DNA from: Deltaproteobacteria bacterium
GTDB lineage: Bacteria; Desulfobacterota_B; Binatia; UBA9968
Assembly: GCA_016193385.1 (NCBI GenBank)
Contig: JACPSF010000337.1
Location: 1-12,100, forward strand
Direction of reading: 5' to 3'
DNA: 12,100 nucleotides
Below, piece by piece: positions 1-6,880 of the stretch (within the stretch, counting starts at the first letter, position 1; the number at the start of each line of letters is the position of its first letter). A program made the translations under genes and the position numbers. A model generated the notes under the pieces. The model did no database searches. It was not told the DNA's origin and was given only the letters and a program-made list of their open reading frames with translations.

Positions 1-2486
1 ATGTCAAATGCACTAACAGTCTTATGGCCCGTAATATTTCTGCTAACAAAAGCACCGGGTTCTTCTTTAAACTGTTTCGGTGTTATCAGCCCGATGTTCT
101 CCTGTAGCATGTGTTGCATTACTTCAAGGCGTGGCCGTTCGATGAGGTCCTCATGATAGAAAATCCAGCGGACGTCGAGAGGACGGTATAAAATTTCCGT
201 TAATTTTGTCTCCCACTTTTCATCTCCCATGACGGTCTTCCGACAATCTGCCATCTTCCAACCTTTTTTATCCTTAAACTCAAACGTCTGCCTTACCAGA
301 TCGTCGTCCACATTCTTGTCTCGAAACATTCTAATCCGTCGCTTCAGTTTCTCCTTCTCGAAGTCGATCACGAAATCATCCCTAGAGCTTACAATCCCCA
401 CGCTGTTTACAGGAAAAATCTCCGTGACCTTGGGATACTTCTGATAACGGTCCAGCAATGTTTCATCACGAGGGACAAACAGATAAGAAGGTGACTTTGG
501 ATGGATCTCAGCCCACTTAGTAGTCGATATGTCGTTCTCCTCAAGCCAGTTATATTTCGTCTCACGAAGACCCCAAAGTTCGGCATGGCAGATTCTCTTT
601 TGGAGCCCGGACTTTTTAATGAACAGCCCTATGGCGACTCCCTGCTGGATATCAAAGACGTTCTCGTCCTTAGAGCCGTCGGGACATCTCTCTTTCTTCA
701 AGCTGTTGCCGTGAAGGTCTAACAGGTAAATCTGCTCAAAACTGTTCATGAGGGATTGGCGCATGCCTCGGAAGGTGGGGTTGTCTAGGTAACTATGGTT
801 GGTGATGAAGCCGAGAACTCCCTCTCCTGCCTGCTCAATTTTCCACTGGGCAAAGCGGATGAATTTTACGTAGTCGTCTTGAAGCCACTTGGGGTTCTTC
901 TCGCCCAGCGGCTTACCGTCGACTAGCTTGTAGTCTTCAATGAGCTGGCCCATGAAAGTATAAACCTTTCGGCGGATATCCCGATCACCCTCGCGTCTGA
1001 CTTCCATTTTCCACGCTACATTCGCCGAGTGGCCCGAGTAGGGCGGGTTTCCAAGGATCACCAAGATAGGCGTTTCTTTCTTGACTTTCCCCGCCAAATG
1101 CGATTCTTCAGCCAGAGAAGACATTCCCGGAAGTTTCGTCTCCTCTAGCTCCTGCATATCTAGCGTGTTGGTCAGATAGAGCTGGAAACGCTCGTCTTTT
1201 TGCAGAGGGTGGCCGAGTTCCTCCAGGAGGTAGCCAATTTTAAGATGGCCAACGGCATAGGGAGCCATCATAAGCTCAAAGGCATAGAAATTTTTCAGGA
1301 TGTGATCCGGTATGAGGCTTGCCTTAGCACCCGTGCCGTATTTCTCGGTGAACTCCGTGACTGCCTGGTGGGCCGCTTCAGCAGGGAAGGTACACGTGCC
1401 CGCTGCCGGGTCCAGGACCCGAACAGAGATCGAAGCAAAACCATCGGCCTTTCCAAAGACGCCTTTAAGAATTCGGTGCAGGGAGCGAACTATGTAAGAG
1501 ACAACCGGCTCAGGAGTGTAGTAAACACCCCGTCGCTCTCTTTCCTTTGGGTCATACTCGGCCAGGAAGGGCTCATAAAAATGGACGATTGGGTCACGCC
1601 CTTTTCTCTCTTTCAAGATACTTTCAATATCAGCTACGGATAGGACCTCCGCGATATCGTCCACTATCCACTCCATCTGCGGGGGTAGGTCTCCCAGGGA
1701 GATGAAATGAAATACATCTCGGAGGATACCGATAGTCCGGGGTATGAGATCGTAGGCGAGTTTCCGGTTGAAGCCGTTTTTTGCTCTGGTACGAGCTGCA
1801 AACAGGCCGTAGGTAATAGTCTGGGCATAAAGGTCGGCAAACTGATCCTTGGTCAAACTCCCCATAAGGAATTTTTGGAAAGCCTCGTAGAACCCGGATA
1901 TTGATGCAGACTTTTTCTCCGCTTCCTCCGAGTCCACTTCAGCGAGAATCTGCTCCTTTAAGAAACGGGTCCGTTTGGCAAGTTCAACGGCCAGGGTCTT
2001 GGCGGTATAGTTTTTGGGAAGGGAGAAGGCGAAGAACTTCTCCATGAGGTCCAGAAATTCTTTTTCTTTCTCAACCTGGGGGACCGACTTTAGTTTGTAG
2101 ACGGTAAAGGGCCTGGCGATCTGAACCGAATCAATAAACTCACCGTCCCGGTATAGTCTGAACTGGAAAAAATTTGTAAGGATCAGATTGGGGAATGTAT
2201 GCAGATACCGCTTGAGCTGGTCTGAGGTTTCGACAACTTCCAAGTTTTCTTGAGTTGGCGGCTTTGCTTCGATGTACCCAACACTGTGCTGCTTGCCGTC
2301 CCAAACCCGGAAGTCCGGGTTCCCAGCTTCTGTCTTCTTTGGCTGGCTCGTAACCTGAACCTTGGAAAGACCTGATTCCTCGGCGAACGCTTCCAGGAGG
2401 CTCTTCAAAGCGGGATAGTAACTTGGCTCGGTAGCGTCCGCTTGTTTAGCTGTTTTGAATATTCCTTTTAGATAATCGTCCAGCAT
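1..2486 (-). CDS. Single-chain restriction-modification enzyme (type IIG/ISP-like N6-adenine methylase with PD-(D/E)xK nuclease), partial
   Basis: I translated this strand codon by codon and found it open for 828 codons from the ATG at 2486 to the left edge, where the C-terminus is missing. Residues 57-75 hold a PD-(D/E)xK nuclease signature (D58, then E73-A-K75). Residues 319-325 read RGVYYTP, the usual entry to adenine methylase domains of type I/IIG enzymes. Motif I is DPAAGTCTF at 359-367 (SAM binding) and motif IV is NPPY at 480-483 (catalysis). The part after ~500 resembles the target-recognition region of type ISP-like enzymes. Such proteins both methylate and cut DNA, and need no separate HsdR or HsdS. 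No helicase motifs lie between nuclease and methylase, unlike true type ISP enzymes. No in-frame ATG, GTG or TTG lies between the upstream stop and 2486, which fixes the start. Base composition is more AT-rich than uvrB, which suggests transfer. A DISARM- or BREX-linked methylase is a less likely alternative. Confidence 0.88.
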   Translation of the reverse strand, partial: MLDDYLKGIFKTAKQADATEPSYYPALKSLLEAFAEESGLSKVQVTSQPKKTEAGNPDFRVWDGKQHSVGYIEAKPPTQENLEVVETSDQLKRYLHTFPNLILTNFFQFRLYRDGEFIDSVQIARPFTVYKLKSVPQVEKEKEFLDLMEKFFAFSLPKNYTAKTLAVELAKRTRFLKEQILAEVDSEEAEKKSASISGFYEAFQKFLMGSLTKDQFADLYAQTITYGLFAARTRAKNGFNRKLAYDLIPRTIGILRDVFHFISLGDLPPQMEWIVDDIAEVLSVADIESILKERKGRDPIVHFYEPFLAEYDPKERERRGVYYTPEPVVSYIVRSLHRILKGVFGKADGFASISVRVLDPAAGTCTFPAEAAHQAVTEFTEKYGTGAKASLIPDHILKNFYAFELMMAPYAVGHLKIGYLLEELGHPLQKDERFQLYLTNTLDMQELEETKLPGMSSLAEESHLAGKVKKETPILVILGNPPYSGHSANVAWKMEVRREGDRDIRRKVYTFMGQLIEDYKLVDGKPLGEKNPKWLQDDYVKFIRFAQWKIEQAGEGVLGFITNHSYLDNPTFRGMRQSLMNSFEQIYLLDLHGNSLKKERCPDGSKDENVFDIQQGVAIGLFIKKSGLQKRICHAELWGLRETKYNWLEENDISTTKWAEIHPKSPSYLFVPRDETLLDRYQKYPKVTEIFPVNSVGIVSSRDDFVIDFEKEKLKRRIRMFRDKNVDDDLVRQTFEFKDKKGWKMADCRKTVMGDEKWETKLTEILYRPLDVRWIFYHEDLIERPRLEVMQHMLQENIGLITPKQFKEEPGAFVSRNITGHKTVSAFD

Positions 2487-2542
2487 CTGGGGACCTGCGG
2501 TTTCTTGAGCGTATGATAAAGGCTTTAATGGTCTTTTGCCAC

Positions 2543-2572
2543 AGGATAATCCTAGCCTGGCGCGGGTTTCAA
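2543..2572 (-). promoter_or_regulatory. Candidate sigma70 promoter for the restriction-modification gene
   Basis: On the minus strand, TTGAAA (2567-2572) and TATCCT (2543-2548) are 18 bp apart. This predicts transcription starting about 50 bases before the ATG at 2486. It is the only reasonable pair I found in the 137-bp divergent gap. It is a match by eye only, and the -10 matches consensus at 4 of 6 positions. Confidence 0.35.
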
Positions 2573-2623
2573 TAAGGGCGCGTTGATTGCAGATGTTCCA
2601 AGAAAGGGCTATGCTTCGTAATT

Positions 2624-2827
2624 ATGAAAGCTATCAAGGCCCGCTACGACGGGAACGTGGTAGTCCCGGAAGAGCCGGTTGACTTGCCGGCTAACACGCC
2701 GGTGAGCGTGCTGATTCCGGAGGCCGGAGATACCGAGCGGGTTGGTAGGCTGTTCGCGAAGCTTTCCGAGCCATCCTTCGAGCGCATCTGGGACAACGAG
2801 GAAGATGCCGCCTACGACAAGCTATAA
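2624..2827 (+). CDS. Antitoxin of a MazEF/PemIK-type pair (DUF104/AF2212-like)
   Basis: This 67-residue protein begins MKAIKARYDGNVVVPEEPVD, the compact beta-strand start of the AF2212/DUF104 antitoxin family. Its acidic C-terminal tail (about residues 45-67, with SFERIWDNEED) is the kind of segment that wraps round and blocks a MazF toxin. Its 3' end overlaps the toxin gene by 23 bp, so the two are probably translationally coupled, with the antitoxin also repressing the pair. There is no clear Shine-Dalgarno sequence before the ATG: the nearest purine run (AAGAAAGGG) is about 15 bases away. A weak TTGCAG-17-TATGCT pair would start transcription almost at the ATG, so leaderless translation is possible. 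The family call is firmer than the start mechanism. Confidence 0.75.
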   Translation: MKAIKARYDGNVVVPEEPVDLPANTPVSVLIPEAGDTERVGRLFAKLSEPSFERIWDNEEDAAYDKL

Positions 2828-3155
2828 GCGCGGCGATATCCTCCTGGTTCCATTTCCCTTCTCAGACCAAACTTCAGCAAAACAGCGTCCGGCTGTGGTT
2901 GTCAGCGTAGATGCCTTTCAACAACACGGGCCGGACCTCTTAATCATGGCTGTTACTTCCCAAATCGCAGGTCCGTTGGGGTTAGGCGAGTTTCTTATCC
3001 GCGACTGGAAGTCAGCAGGGCTCATCAAACCCTCTGCCGTAAAAGCCGCGATCTCGACACTCGAAGCCAGCCTGGTTGGTCGTCAACTGGGTTGCTTGTC
3101 TGATTATGACCTTGAGCAGTTGAATAAATCTTTGCGGGAACTTTTAGGCCTCTAA
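2805..3155 (+). CDS. MazF/PemK-family mRNA interferase toxin
   Basis: The protein is 116 residues from the ATG at 2805, normal for MazF/PemK. It shows the family's opening strand RGDILLVPFPFSD (9-21), then KQRPAVVVS (26-34) with R28, and AVTSQ (49-53) with T51. R28 and T51 match the catalytic Arg and Thr of MazF ribonucleases, which cut mRNA at short sequence motifs and halt growth. The reading frame is open further upstream to 2742, but 2805 has GAGG about 7 bases before it and gives the expected N-terminus. It lies within the last codons of the antitoxin gene. The toxin appears intact: no frameshift or missing key residue. It is convergent with the broken VapBC remnant. Confidence 0.85.
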   Translation: MPPTTSYKRGDILLVPFPFSDQTSAKQRPAVVVSVDAFQQHGPDLLIMAVTSQIAGPLGLGEFLIRDWKSAGLIKPSAVKAAISTLEASLVGRQLGCLSDYDLEQLNKSLRELLGL

Positions 3156-3212
3156 GGGAAGAAATGCGCGATCGAGACCGAAACCCACATTGAGATCGAA
3201 TTTGTGGCAACT

Positions 3213-3238
3213 CGCTGTGCGTGAGCTTACGCACAGCG
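3213..3238. repeat. 26-bp near-perfect palindrome
   Basis: The 26 bases form a palindrome with 10-bp perfect outer arms (CGCTGTGCGT and ACGCACAGCG) and only one mismatched pair in the centre. It lies between the mazF stop and the point where the minus-strand PIN gene loses resemblance to its family. No T-run follows on either strand, so it is not a typical intrinsic terminator. It could be a REP-like element, a protein-binding site, or the scar of the event that truncated the toxin. Confidence 0.7.
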
Positions 3239-3240
3239 GT

Positions 3241-3357
3241 CATGACAGGATGGTCTGGCAATCGGCGGCGCGTAGTCCGCAGGACTTCCACCCAAATCGA
3301 GGTATCAACCAGGTAGCCTTTAGCGTCGCCCGCGATCTTGAGGTCGAACGTACTCAA
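3241..3357 (-). pseudogene. 3'-truncated VapC-like PIN-domain toxin
   Basis: The minus strand reads YLVDTSIWVEVLR at about 3277-3317, the first strand of a PIN ribonuclease with its first catalytic Asp (D18 if counted from the TTG at 3357). After this the resemblance stops. The other three acidic residues expected of a ~130-residue PIN toxin are absent, and the frame runs on into sequence antisense to mazF. Only about 120 bp separate this point from the mazF stop, so most of the toxin has been deleted. There is no ATG before YLVDTS and only a TTG is available, so the start may also have decayed. The reading frame overlaps the 3' end of the antitoxin gene, as in ordinary VapBC operons. The 3' boundary given here is approximate. 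Confidence 0.7.
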
Positions 3358-3520
3358 TATCTATTCGTCCTGCCTTGGCGAGAACCCTACGTCGCTTCTC
3401 AAGGCGTCTCTTTTCATCAAGGAGAAGGCGGAAGGCCTCGGTTTTGTTTCCTGCCCTAGTTAGAGAAACAGCTTCTTCTGCCTCTCCTTTAAGAATCTTG
3501 ACCGTCGTGAACTTGCCCAT
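3320..3520 (-). CDS. VapB-like antitoxin left without its toxin
   Basis: This 66-residue basic protein starts at the ATG at 3520 with a good Shine-Dalgarno sequence (AAGGAAG, 8 bases before). Its layout is that of VapB antitoxins: an N-terminal strand (FTTVKIL), a helix with the motif NKTEAFRLLLDEKR (25-38), then a tail ending AKAGRIDIEY (49-58), similar to the AGKID tail that contacts PIN toxins. The gene is whole while its partner is cut, so it is an orphan antitoxin. It could still bind its operator, or protect against a related toxin elsewhere. It faces away from the intact vapBC pair, and the two antitoxin genes share a 109-bp divergent gap. Confidence 0.68.
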   Translation of the reverse strand: MGKFTTVKILKGEAEEAVSLTRAGNKTEAFRLLLDEKRRLEKRRRVLAKAGRIDIEYVRPQDRGRR

Positions 3521-3584
3521 ATCTATTTCTTCCTTTACACGGGTGAAGGTGAAAACAGTATACCAACCGCGGGCCTAGTTTGAA

Positions 3585-3617
3585 ATGTCTTACAGTCCAG
3601 GTTAGTCTGTAGGACAT
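3585..3617. promoter_or_regulatory. Inverted repeat, probable operator for the plus-strand vapBC pair
   Basis: The arms ATGTCTTACAG (3585-3595) and CTGTAGGACAT (3607-3617) are inverted copies matching at 10 of 11 positions, separated by 11 bp. The repeat ends 12 bases before the vapB ATG at 3630. A weak promoter (TTGAAA at 3580-3585, 17 bp, TAGTCT at 3603-3608) would be covered by it. VapB antitoxins commonly bind such repeats to repress their own operon, and the divergent orphan antitoxin gene could also be affected. Confidence 0.6.
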
Positions 3618-3629
3618 ACAGGAGGACAG

Positions 3630-3821
3630 ATGGCTAAGGCACAGGTAACCGTGAGGCTGGATAAGGAGCGGCTGGCCCGCGCGAAGAAGCTTCTAGGCGC
3701 TGGGACCGTAACGGAGGCCATCGAGCGGGCGCTGGCGCTGGCTACTGAAAAGGCAACCCACGACGCTATTATTCGTAAATACGGCGGGGTGGGCAGAAAG
3801 AATTCTTTTGCCGAACGGTAA
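3630..3821 (+). CDS. VapB-family antitoxin
   Basis: A 63-residue protein. Residues 1-30 (AQVTVRLDKERLARAKKLLG) fit a ribbon-helix-helix DNA-binding domain: a strand followed by a Lys/Arg-rich helix. TVTEAIERALALA (26-38) follows, as in VapB proteins. The C-terminal tail (44-63) would neutralise the toxin. The ATG at 3630 has a near-perfect Shine-Dalgarno sequence (AGGAGG at 3620-3625). The gene overlaps the downstream PIN toxin gene by 14 bp, the usual antitoxin-first order, and lies directly behind the inverted repeat it probably binds. It shares little visible sequence with the neighbouring orphan antitoxin, so the two modules are probably independent arrivals and not a recent duplication. 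Confidence 0.78.
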   Translation: MAKAQVTVRLDKERLARAKKLLGAGTVTEAIERALALATEKATHDAIIRKYGGVGRKNSFAER

Positions 3822-4221
3822 ACTCGCTCTCCTTGACACGTCGGTTTATATCGAGAACTTCCGAACCGGGCGTTTCACCCTAACCCTCCTCCGCTCGCCG
3901 TGGATTATTCGTTGCTCTGCGGTCGTGCTTCACGAGCTTAGGCGCGGCGCTAGAACGCCCTTAGAGCTTCGGTTTGTTATGGAGCTGGCAAGAAAAGTGA
4001 TGGTCCTTACACCCAGCGAACGCCACTGGCTCGAATCCGCCGAGATCCTTTCTCGCATGAGGGGAGAAAAACGTTACGATTCAAACAAGTTAAGAGAGCT
4101 CGCTTTCGACGTTCTGATCGCCCTTTCGGCCAGAGATATCGGTGCTACGCTGATTACCTGTAATCGAGGAGACTTCGCCGAGATCAGGAAATACACGCTT
4201 TTCAAGGCTACTTTTTGGTAG
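3808..4221 (+). CDS. VapC-family PIN-domain ribonuclease toxin
   Basis: A 137-residue PIN protein that appears complete. The four acidic positions expected to hold the metal ion are visible: D10 in LLDTSVYIENF, E43 in VLHELRRG, D101 in FDVLIALSARDIG, and D122 in CNRGDFAEI. VapC toxins cut tRNA or rRNA and are held silent by VapB. The start is a TTG at 3808 inside the last codons of vapB. No ATG or GTG gives the needed N-terminus before LLDTS, and the Shine-Dalgarno sequence is weak (AGAAAG), so translation probably depends on coupling to vapB. The gene ends 71 bp before the preferred uvrB start, on the same strand. Confidence 0.83.
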   Translation: MPNGKLALLDTSVYIENFRTGRFTLTLLRSPWIIRCSAVVLHELRRGARTPLELRFVMELARKVMVLTPSERHWLESAEILSRMRGEKRYDSNKLRELAFDVLIALSARDIGATLITCNRGDFAEIRKYTLFKATFW

Positions 4222-4256
4222 TGAAAAAATCTGGACAACACCGAAAATGAACATCC

Positions 4257-4285
4257 TTGCCCCCTTTGTCCTTCCCTGATATTTT
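4257..4285 (+). promoter_or_regulatory. Weak candidate promoter for uvrB
   Basis: TTGCCC (4257-4262) and TATTTT (4280-4285) are 17 bp apart, each matching 4 of 6 consensus bases. Transcription would begin within a base or two of the preferred uvrB ATG at 4293, which has no Shine-Dalgarno sequence. I saw no convincing LexA-type box here. Confidence 0.25.
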
Positions 4286-4292
4286 TTCTGTG

Positions 4293-6323
4293 ATGCTCCA
4301 GAGAAGCGAAGGGAAGTTCCAACTGGTCACCGGGCTCAGGCCGCAGGGGGACCAGCCGCAGGCCATCGAGAAACTGGTCCAGGGGGTTCAGAAGGGGCTA
4401 CGTGACCAGGTCCTTCTCGGCGTGACCGGCTCGGGGAAGACCTTCACTATGGCCAACGTGATGGCACAGGTGAATAGGCCTGCGCTGGTGATCGCGCCCA
4501 ACAAGACCCTTGCCGCTCAACTCTATAACGAGTTCAAGGAGCTGTTCCCGCAAAGTGCGGCGCGCTACTTCGTGAGCTACTACGACTACTACCAGCCCGA
4601 GGCCTACGTCCCGTCCACCGATACCTACATTGAAAAGGATGCCTCGATCAATGACGAGATCGACAAGCTGCGCCATTCCGCGACGAAGGCATTGCTGGAG
4701 CGCCGTGATGTGATCATCGTCGCAAGCGTCTCCTGCATCTATGGTCTCGGCTCGCCCGAGGCTTACTTCGATTTGATGGTGTTTCTGGAAGAGGGGATGG
4801 AGGTCGAGCGCGATCGCGTGCTGCGCAAGCTCGTCGATATTCAGTACCAGAGAAGCGACTACGACTTTCACCGGGGAACCTTCCGCGTCCGGGGGGATAT
4901 CGTCGAGGTCTTCCCGGCCTATGAGGATATCTCGGCGGTGCGGGTTGAATTTTTTGGCGACGTGATCGAGGGCCTTTATGAGGTCGACCCGATCCGAGGA
5001 AAGGTGCAGCGCCGCGTCGGCAAGGCCGCGATCTATCCGGCAAGCCACTACGTGACGACTGAAGATCGGATGAAAAAAGCGGTGCTGGAAATTCGGCAGG
5101 AGCTCAAGGAGCGGCTGGGAGAGCTGCGTTCGCAAAACAAGCTCCTCGAGGCCCAGAGGCTGGAACAGAGGACGCTCTATGATCTCGAGCTTCTGGAGGA
5201 GATGGGGTTCTGCCCGGGGATCGAGAACTATTCCCGCCATCTCACCGGCCGCCGGCCCGGCGAGCCGCCGCCGACCCTGCTCAATTATTTCCCCGAGGAT
5301 TTTCTTCTCTTCATCGATGAAAGCCACGTGACCGTGCCGCAGATCGGCGGGATGTACCGCGGGGACCGCTCGCGCAAGGAGACGCTGGTCGAGTACGGTT
5401 TCCGCCTTCCCTCCGCTTTGGACAACCGGCCGCTGAATTTCGAGGAGTTTGAAGCCGCCTGTAATCAAGTGATCTATGTCTCGGCGACGCCGGCAAACTA
5501 CGAAATCGAGAAAAGTCGGGGGGTAGTGGTCGAGCAATTGATCCGCCCGACTGGACTCACCGATCCCGACCTCATCGTGCGGCCGGCGCGGACGCAGGTG
5601 GACGATCTGCTAGAAGAGATCCGAAAGCGGACCGAGAAGAACGAGCGGGTGTTAGTCACGACTCTGACCAAGCGGATGGCGGAAGACCTCACGGATTACT
5701 ACCAGGACCTGGGAGTCAGAGTCCGCTATCTCCATTCCGACATAGAGACCATCGAGCGGGTGGAGATCATCCGCGAGCTCAGGATGGGGACCTTCGATGT
5801 TTTGGTTGGGATCAACCTTTTACGGGAAGGTTTGGATCTCCCTGAAGTATCGTTGGTGGCCATCTTAGATGCGGACAAAGAAGGCTTTCTCCGCTCCGAG
5901 CGTTCCCTCATCCAGACCATCGGCCGGGCGGCCCGAAACGTCAACGGCACCGTCATACTCTATGCGGATACCGTGACCGACTCGATGAAACGAGCGATCG
6001 GCGAAACCGATCGGCGCCGCCGTCTGCAGGCGGCCTTCAATAAGAAGCACGGCATTACACCGCAGACCATCGTCAAATCCCTGGGGAGACGGCTGGTGGA
6101 GGTGTATGACGCCGACTATGTTACCGTTCCCGTGGTGGCAGAGCAGGCCGAGAAATATATTCCCGAGGAGATCCCCAAATTCGTGCAGCGGCTTAAGAAG
6201 GAGATGAAGCGGGCCGCCGACAATCTGGAGTTTGAAAAGGCCGCCGAGCTGCGCGACCGCATCCGGGAGCTCGAAGAGCGCGAGCTCGGGCTTAAGAACC
6301 CACTGGCCGCAAGGGGCGCCTAG
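4293..6323 (+). CDS. uvrB: Excinuclease ABC subunit UvrB
   Basis: UvrB is the damage-verifying helicase-like subunit of nucleotide excision repair. It takes DNA from UvrA and recruits UvrC. From the ATG at 4293 it has 676 residues, normal for the family. Visible features in order are the Walker A motif GVTGSGKT (43-50), the Tyr-rich beta-hairpin [19 protein letters not shown] that inserts between the DNA strands, the DESH Walker B box, [10 protein letters not shown] (motif III), [19 protein letters not shown] (motif V), QTIGRAARN (motif VI), and a C-terminal UVR coiled coil ([20 protein letters not shown]) that binds UvrC. The frame also opens from a TTG at 4257 and a GTG at 4290. I chose 4293 because family members begin just before the FQLV segment. 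No Shine-Dalgarno sequence is present at any of these. It is the one clear housekeeping gene here and has no sign of damage. Confidence 0.97.
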   Translation: MLQRSEGKFQLVTGLRPQGDQPQAIEKLVQGVQKGLRDQVLLGVTGSGKTFTMANVMAQVNRPALVIAPNKTLAAQLYNEFKELFPQSAARYFVSYYDYYQPEAYVPSTDTYIEKDASINDEIDKLRHSATKALLERRDVIIVASVSCIYGLGSPEAYFDLMVFLEEGMEVERDRVLRKLVDIQYQRSDYDFHRGTFRVRGDIVEVFPAYEDISAVRVEFFGDVIEGLYEVDPIRGKVQRRVGKAAIYPASHYVTTEDRMKKAVLEIRQELKERLGELRSQNKLLEAQRLEQRTLYDLELLEEMGFCPGIENYSRHLTGRRPGEPPPTLLNYFPEDFLLFIDESHVTVPQIGGMYRGDRSRKETLVEYGFRLPSALDNRPLNFEEFEAACNQVIYVSATPANYEIEKSRGVVVEQLIRPTGLTDPDLIVRPARTQVDDLLEEIRKRTEKNERVLVTTLTKRMAEDLTDYYQDLGVRVRYLHSDIETIERVEIIRELRMGTFDVLVGINLLREGLDLPEVSLVAILDADKEGFLRSERSLIQTIGRAARNVNGTVILYADTVTDSMKRAIGETDRRRRLQAAFNKKHGITPQTIVKSLGRRLVEVYDADYVTVPVVAEQAEKYIPEEIPKFVQRLKKEMKRAADNLEFEKAAELRDRIRELEERELGLKNPLAARGA

Positions 6324-6335
6324 AGGGAAAGGACT

Positions 6336-6443
6336 ATGAGCAATCCTGTAATTGGTTTTATCGGCCTGGGGATTATGGGCAAGCCCATGGCGCGCAATCT
6401 CATGAATGCCGGTTATCCGCCGGTGCGGGCCAGCAATCGATAA
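6336..6443 (+). pseudogene. 5' fragment of a garR-like reductase gene
   Basis: This fragment starts 12 bp after the uvrB stop with its own Shine-Dalgarno sequence (GGGAAAGGA) and ATG. It encodes 35 residues and stops at TAA. Residues 5-24 contain IGFIGLGIMGKPMARNL, the Rossmann NAD(P)-binding start of the 3-hydroxyisobutyrate dehydrogenase family. The 69 bases at 6348-6416 match 60 of 69 bases in the intact garR gene downstream (by my count), and resemblance ends after the GY of the second helix. The rest of the gene is gone. A 35-residue piece of a Rossmann fold should have no enzyme activity, so I call it a remnant. It marks the original or duplicated position of garR directly behind uvrB. 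Confidence 0.85.
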
Positions 6444-6637
6444 CCCAAGCGCGAGTCCGGCAAAGCAAACCAATCCGCCAAAATTGTATTTCGACGCGGA
6501 CGGTATCCGCCTCCTGCGATGTCAATCTGCGACTGGCTCGTAGGTAAGGGTCGCGCACCCTAACCCCGGTTGCCAGATGGACTCTTCTGCATTAATATCA
6601 GAGTGTAAACGACAACCCGGTACGGGGAGAAAGATCG
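6444..6637. other. Intergenic gap between the garR fragment and the DUF433 gene
   Basis: I found no coding frame or RNA gene in these 194 bases. A small hairpin-like AGGGT-CGCGC-ACCCT (about 6546-6560) lies upstream of the promoter for the DUF433 gene. Whatever removed the rest of the first garR copy has its boundary at the left side of this gap. Confidence 0.5.
6570..6598 (+). promoter_or_regulatory. Probable sigma70 promoter of the DUF433 antitoxin operon
   Basis: TTGCCA (6570-6575, 5 of 6 to consensus) and TAATAT (6593-6598, 4 of 6) are exactly 17 bp apart. Transcription would begin near 6605, giving a leader of about 33 bases before the ATG at 6638. This is the best promoter match in the window. 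With no terminator visible before 7108, it could also drive garR. Confidence 0.55.
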
Positions 6638-6880
6638 ATGAAACGGCTAAAACTTGGAGAATACATTGTTGCGGACCCTGATATCTGCCACGGCAGGCCC
6701 AGCTTTAAAGGAACGCGGATCATGGTCAAGCATGTGCTAGACATGGTTGCTGAAGGCACCGCGTGGGACGAGATCATCGCGGAGTATGATGGCGCAATCA
6801 GCCGGGAGGCGATTGCAGAGGCGGTGCGGGTAGCAAGCCAATCTTTCTCTGAGAAAACCGCCGTGCGGCGCGCCGGTTGA
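6638..6880 (+). CDS. DUF433-family antitoxin
   Basis: An 80-residue protein with the DUF433 pattern: a short strand (GEYIVADPDICHGRPSFKGT, 7-26), then RIMVKHVLDMVAEGTAWDEIIAEY (27-50), the family's helix-turn-helix-like segment. DUF433 proteins are small DNA-binding antitoxins usually encoded just before a DUF5615 PIN-like toxin, and that order is seen here. Translation starts at the ATG at 6638 after GGGGAGAAAG, and the gene's TGA overlaps the next gene's TTG by four bases (TTGA), implying coupled translation. The protein looks intact although its partner toxin is shortened, so it may now serve only as a repressor of its own promoter. Confidence 0.8.
   Translation: MKRLKLGEYIVADPDICHGRPSFKGTRIMVKHVLDMVAEGTAWDEIIAEYDGAISREAIAEAVRVASQSFSEKTAVRRAG

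Noticed and set aside
229..1904. Plus-strand open frames within the first 2 kb, up to 147 codons
   Set aside because: They are antisense to a continuous 828-codon restriction-modification gene with clear motifs, and none resembles a known family or has a good ribosome site.
3025..3240. Continuation of the minus-strand PIN frame through the mazF 3' end
   Set aside because: The translation there bears no resemblance to PIN domains and is simply antisense to the intact mazF gene.
4247..4259. ATGAACATCCTTG before uvrB shares 12 bases with the start of the DUF5615-like toxin at 6878
   Set aside because: The match does not extend on either side and the frame stops after ten codons, so it is most likely chance and not a second toxin remnant.
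4398..5537. 379-codon minus-strand frame inside uvrB
   Set aside because: It is an antisense shadow of a highly conserved gene. Its composition follows uvrB codon structure and it has no recognisable domain.
6546..6560. Possible terminator hairpin (AGGGT/ACCCT) behind the garR fragment
   Set aside because: The stem is only 5 bp and no T-run follows.
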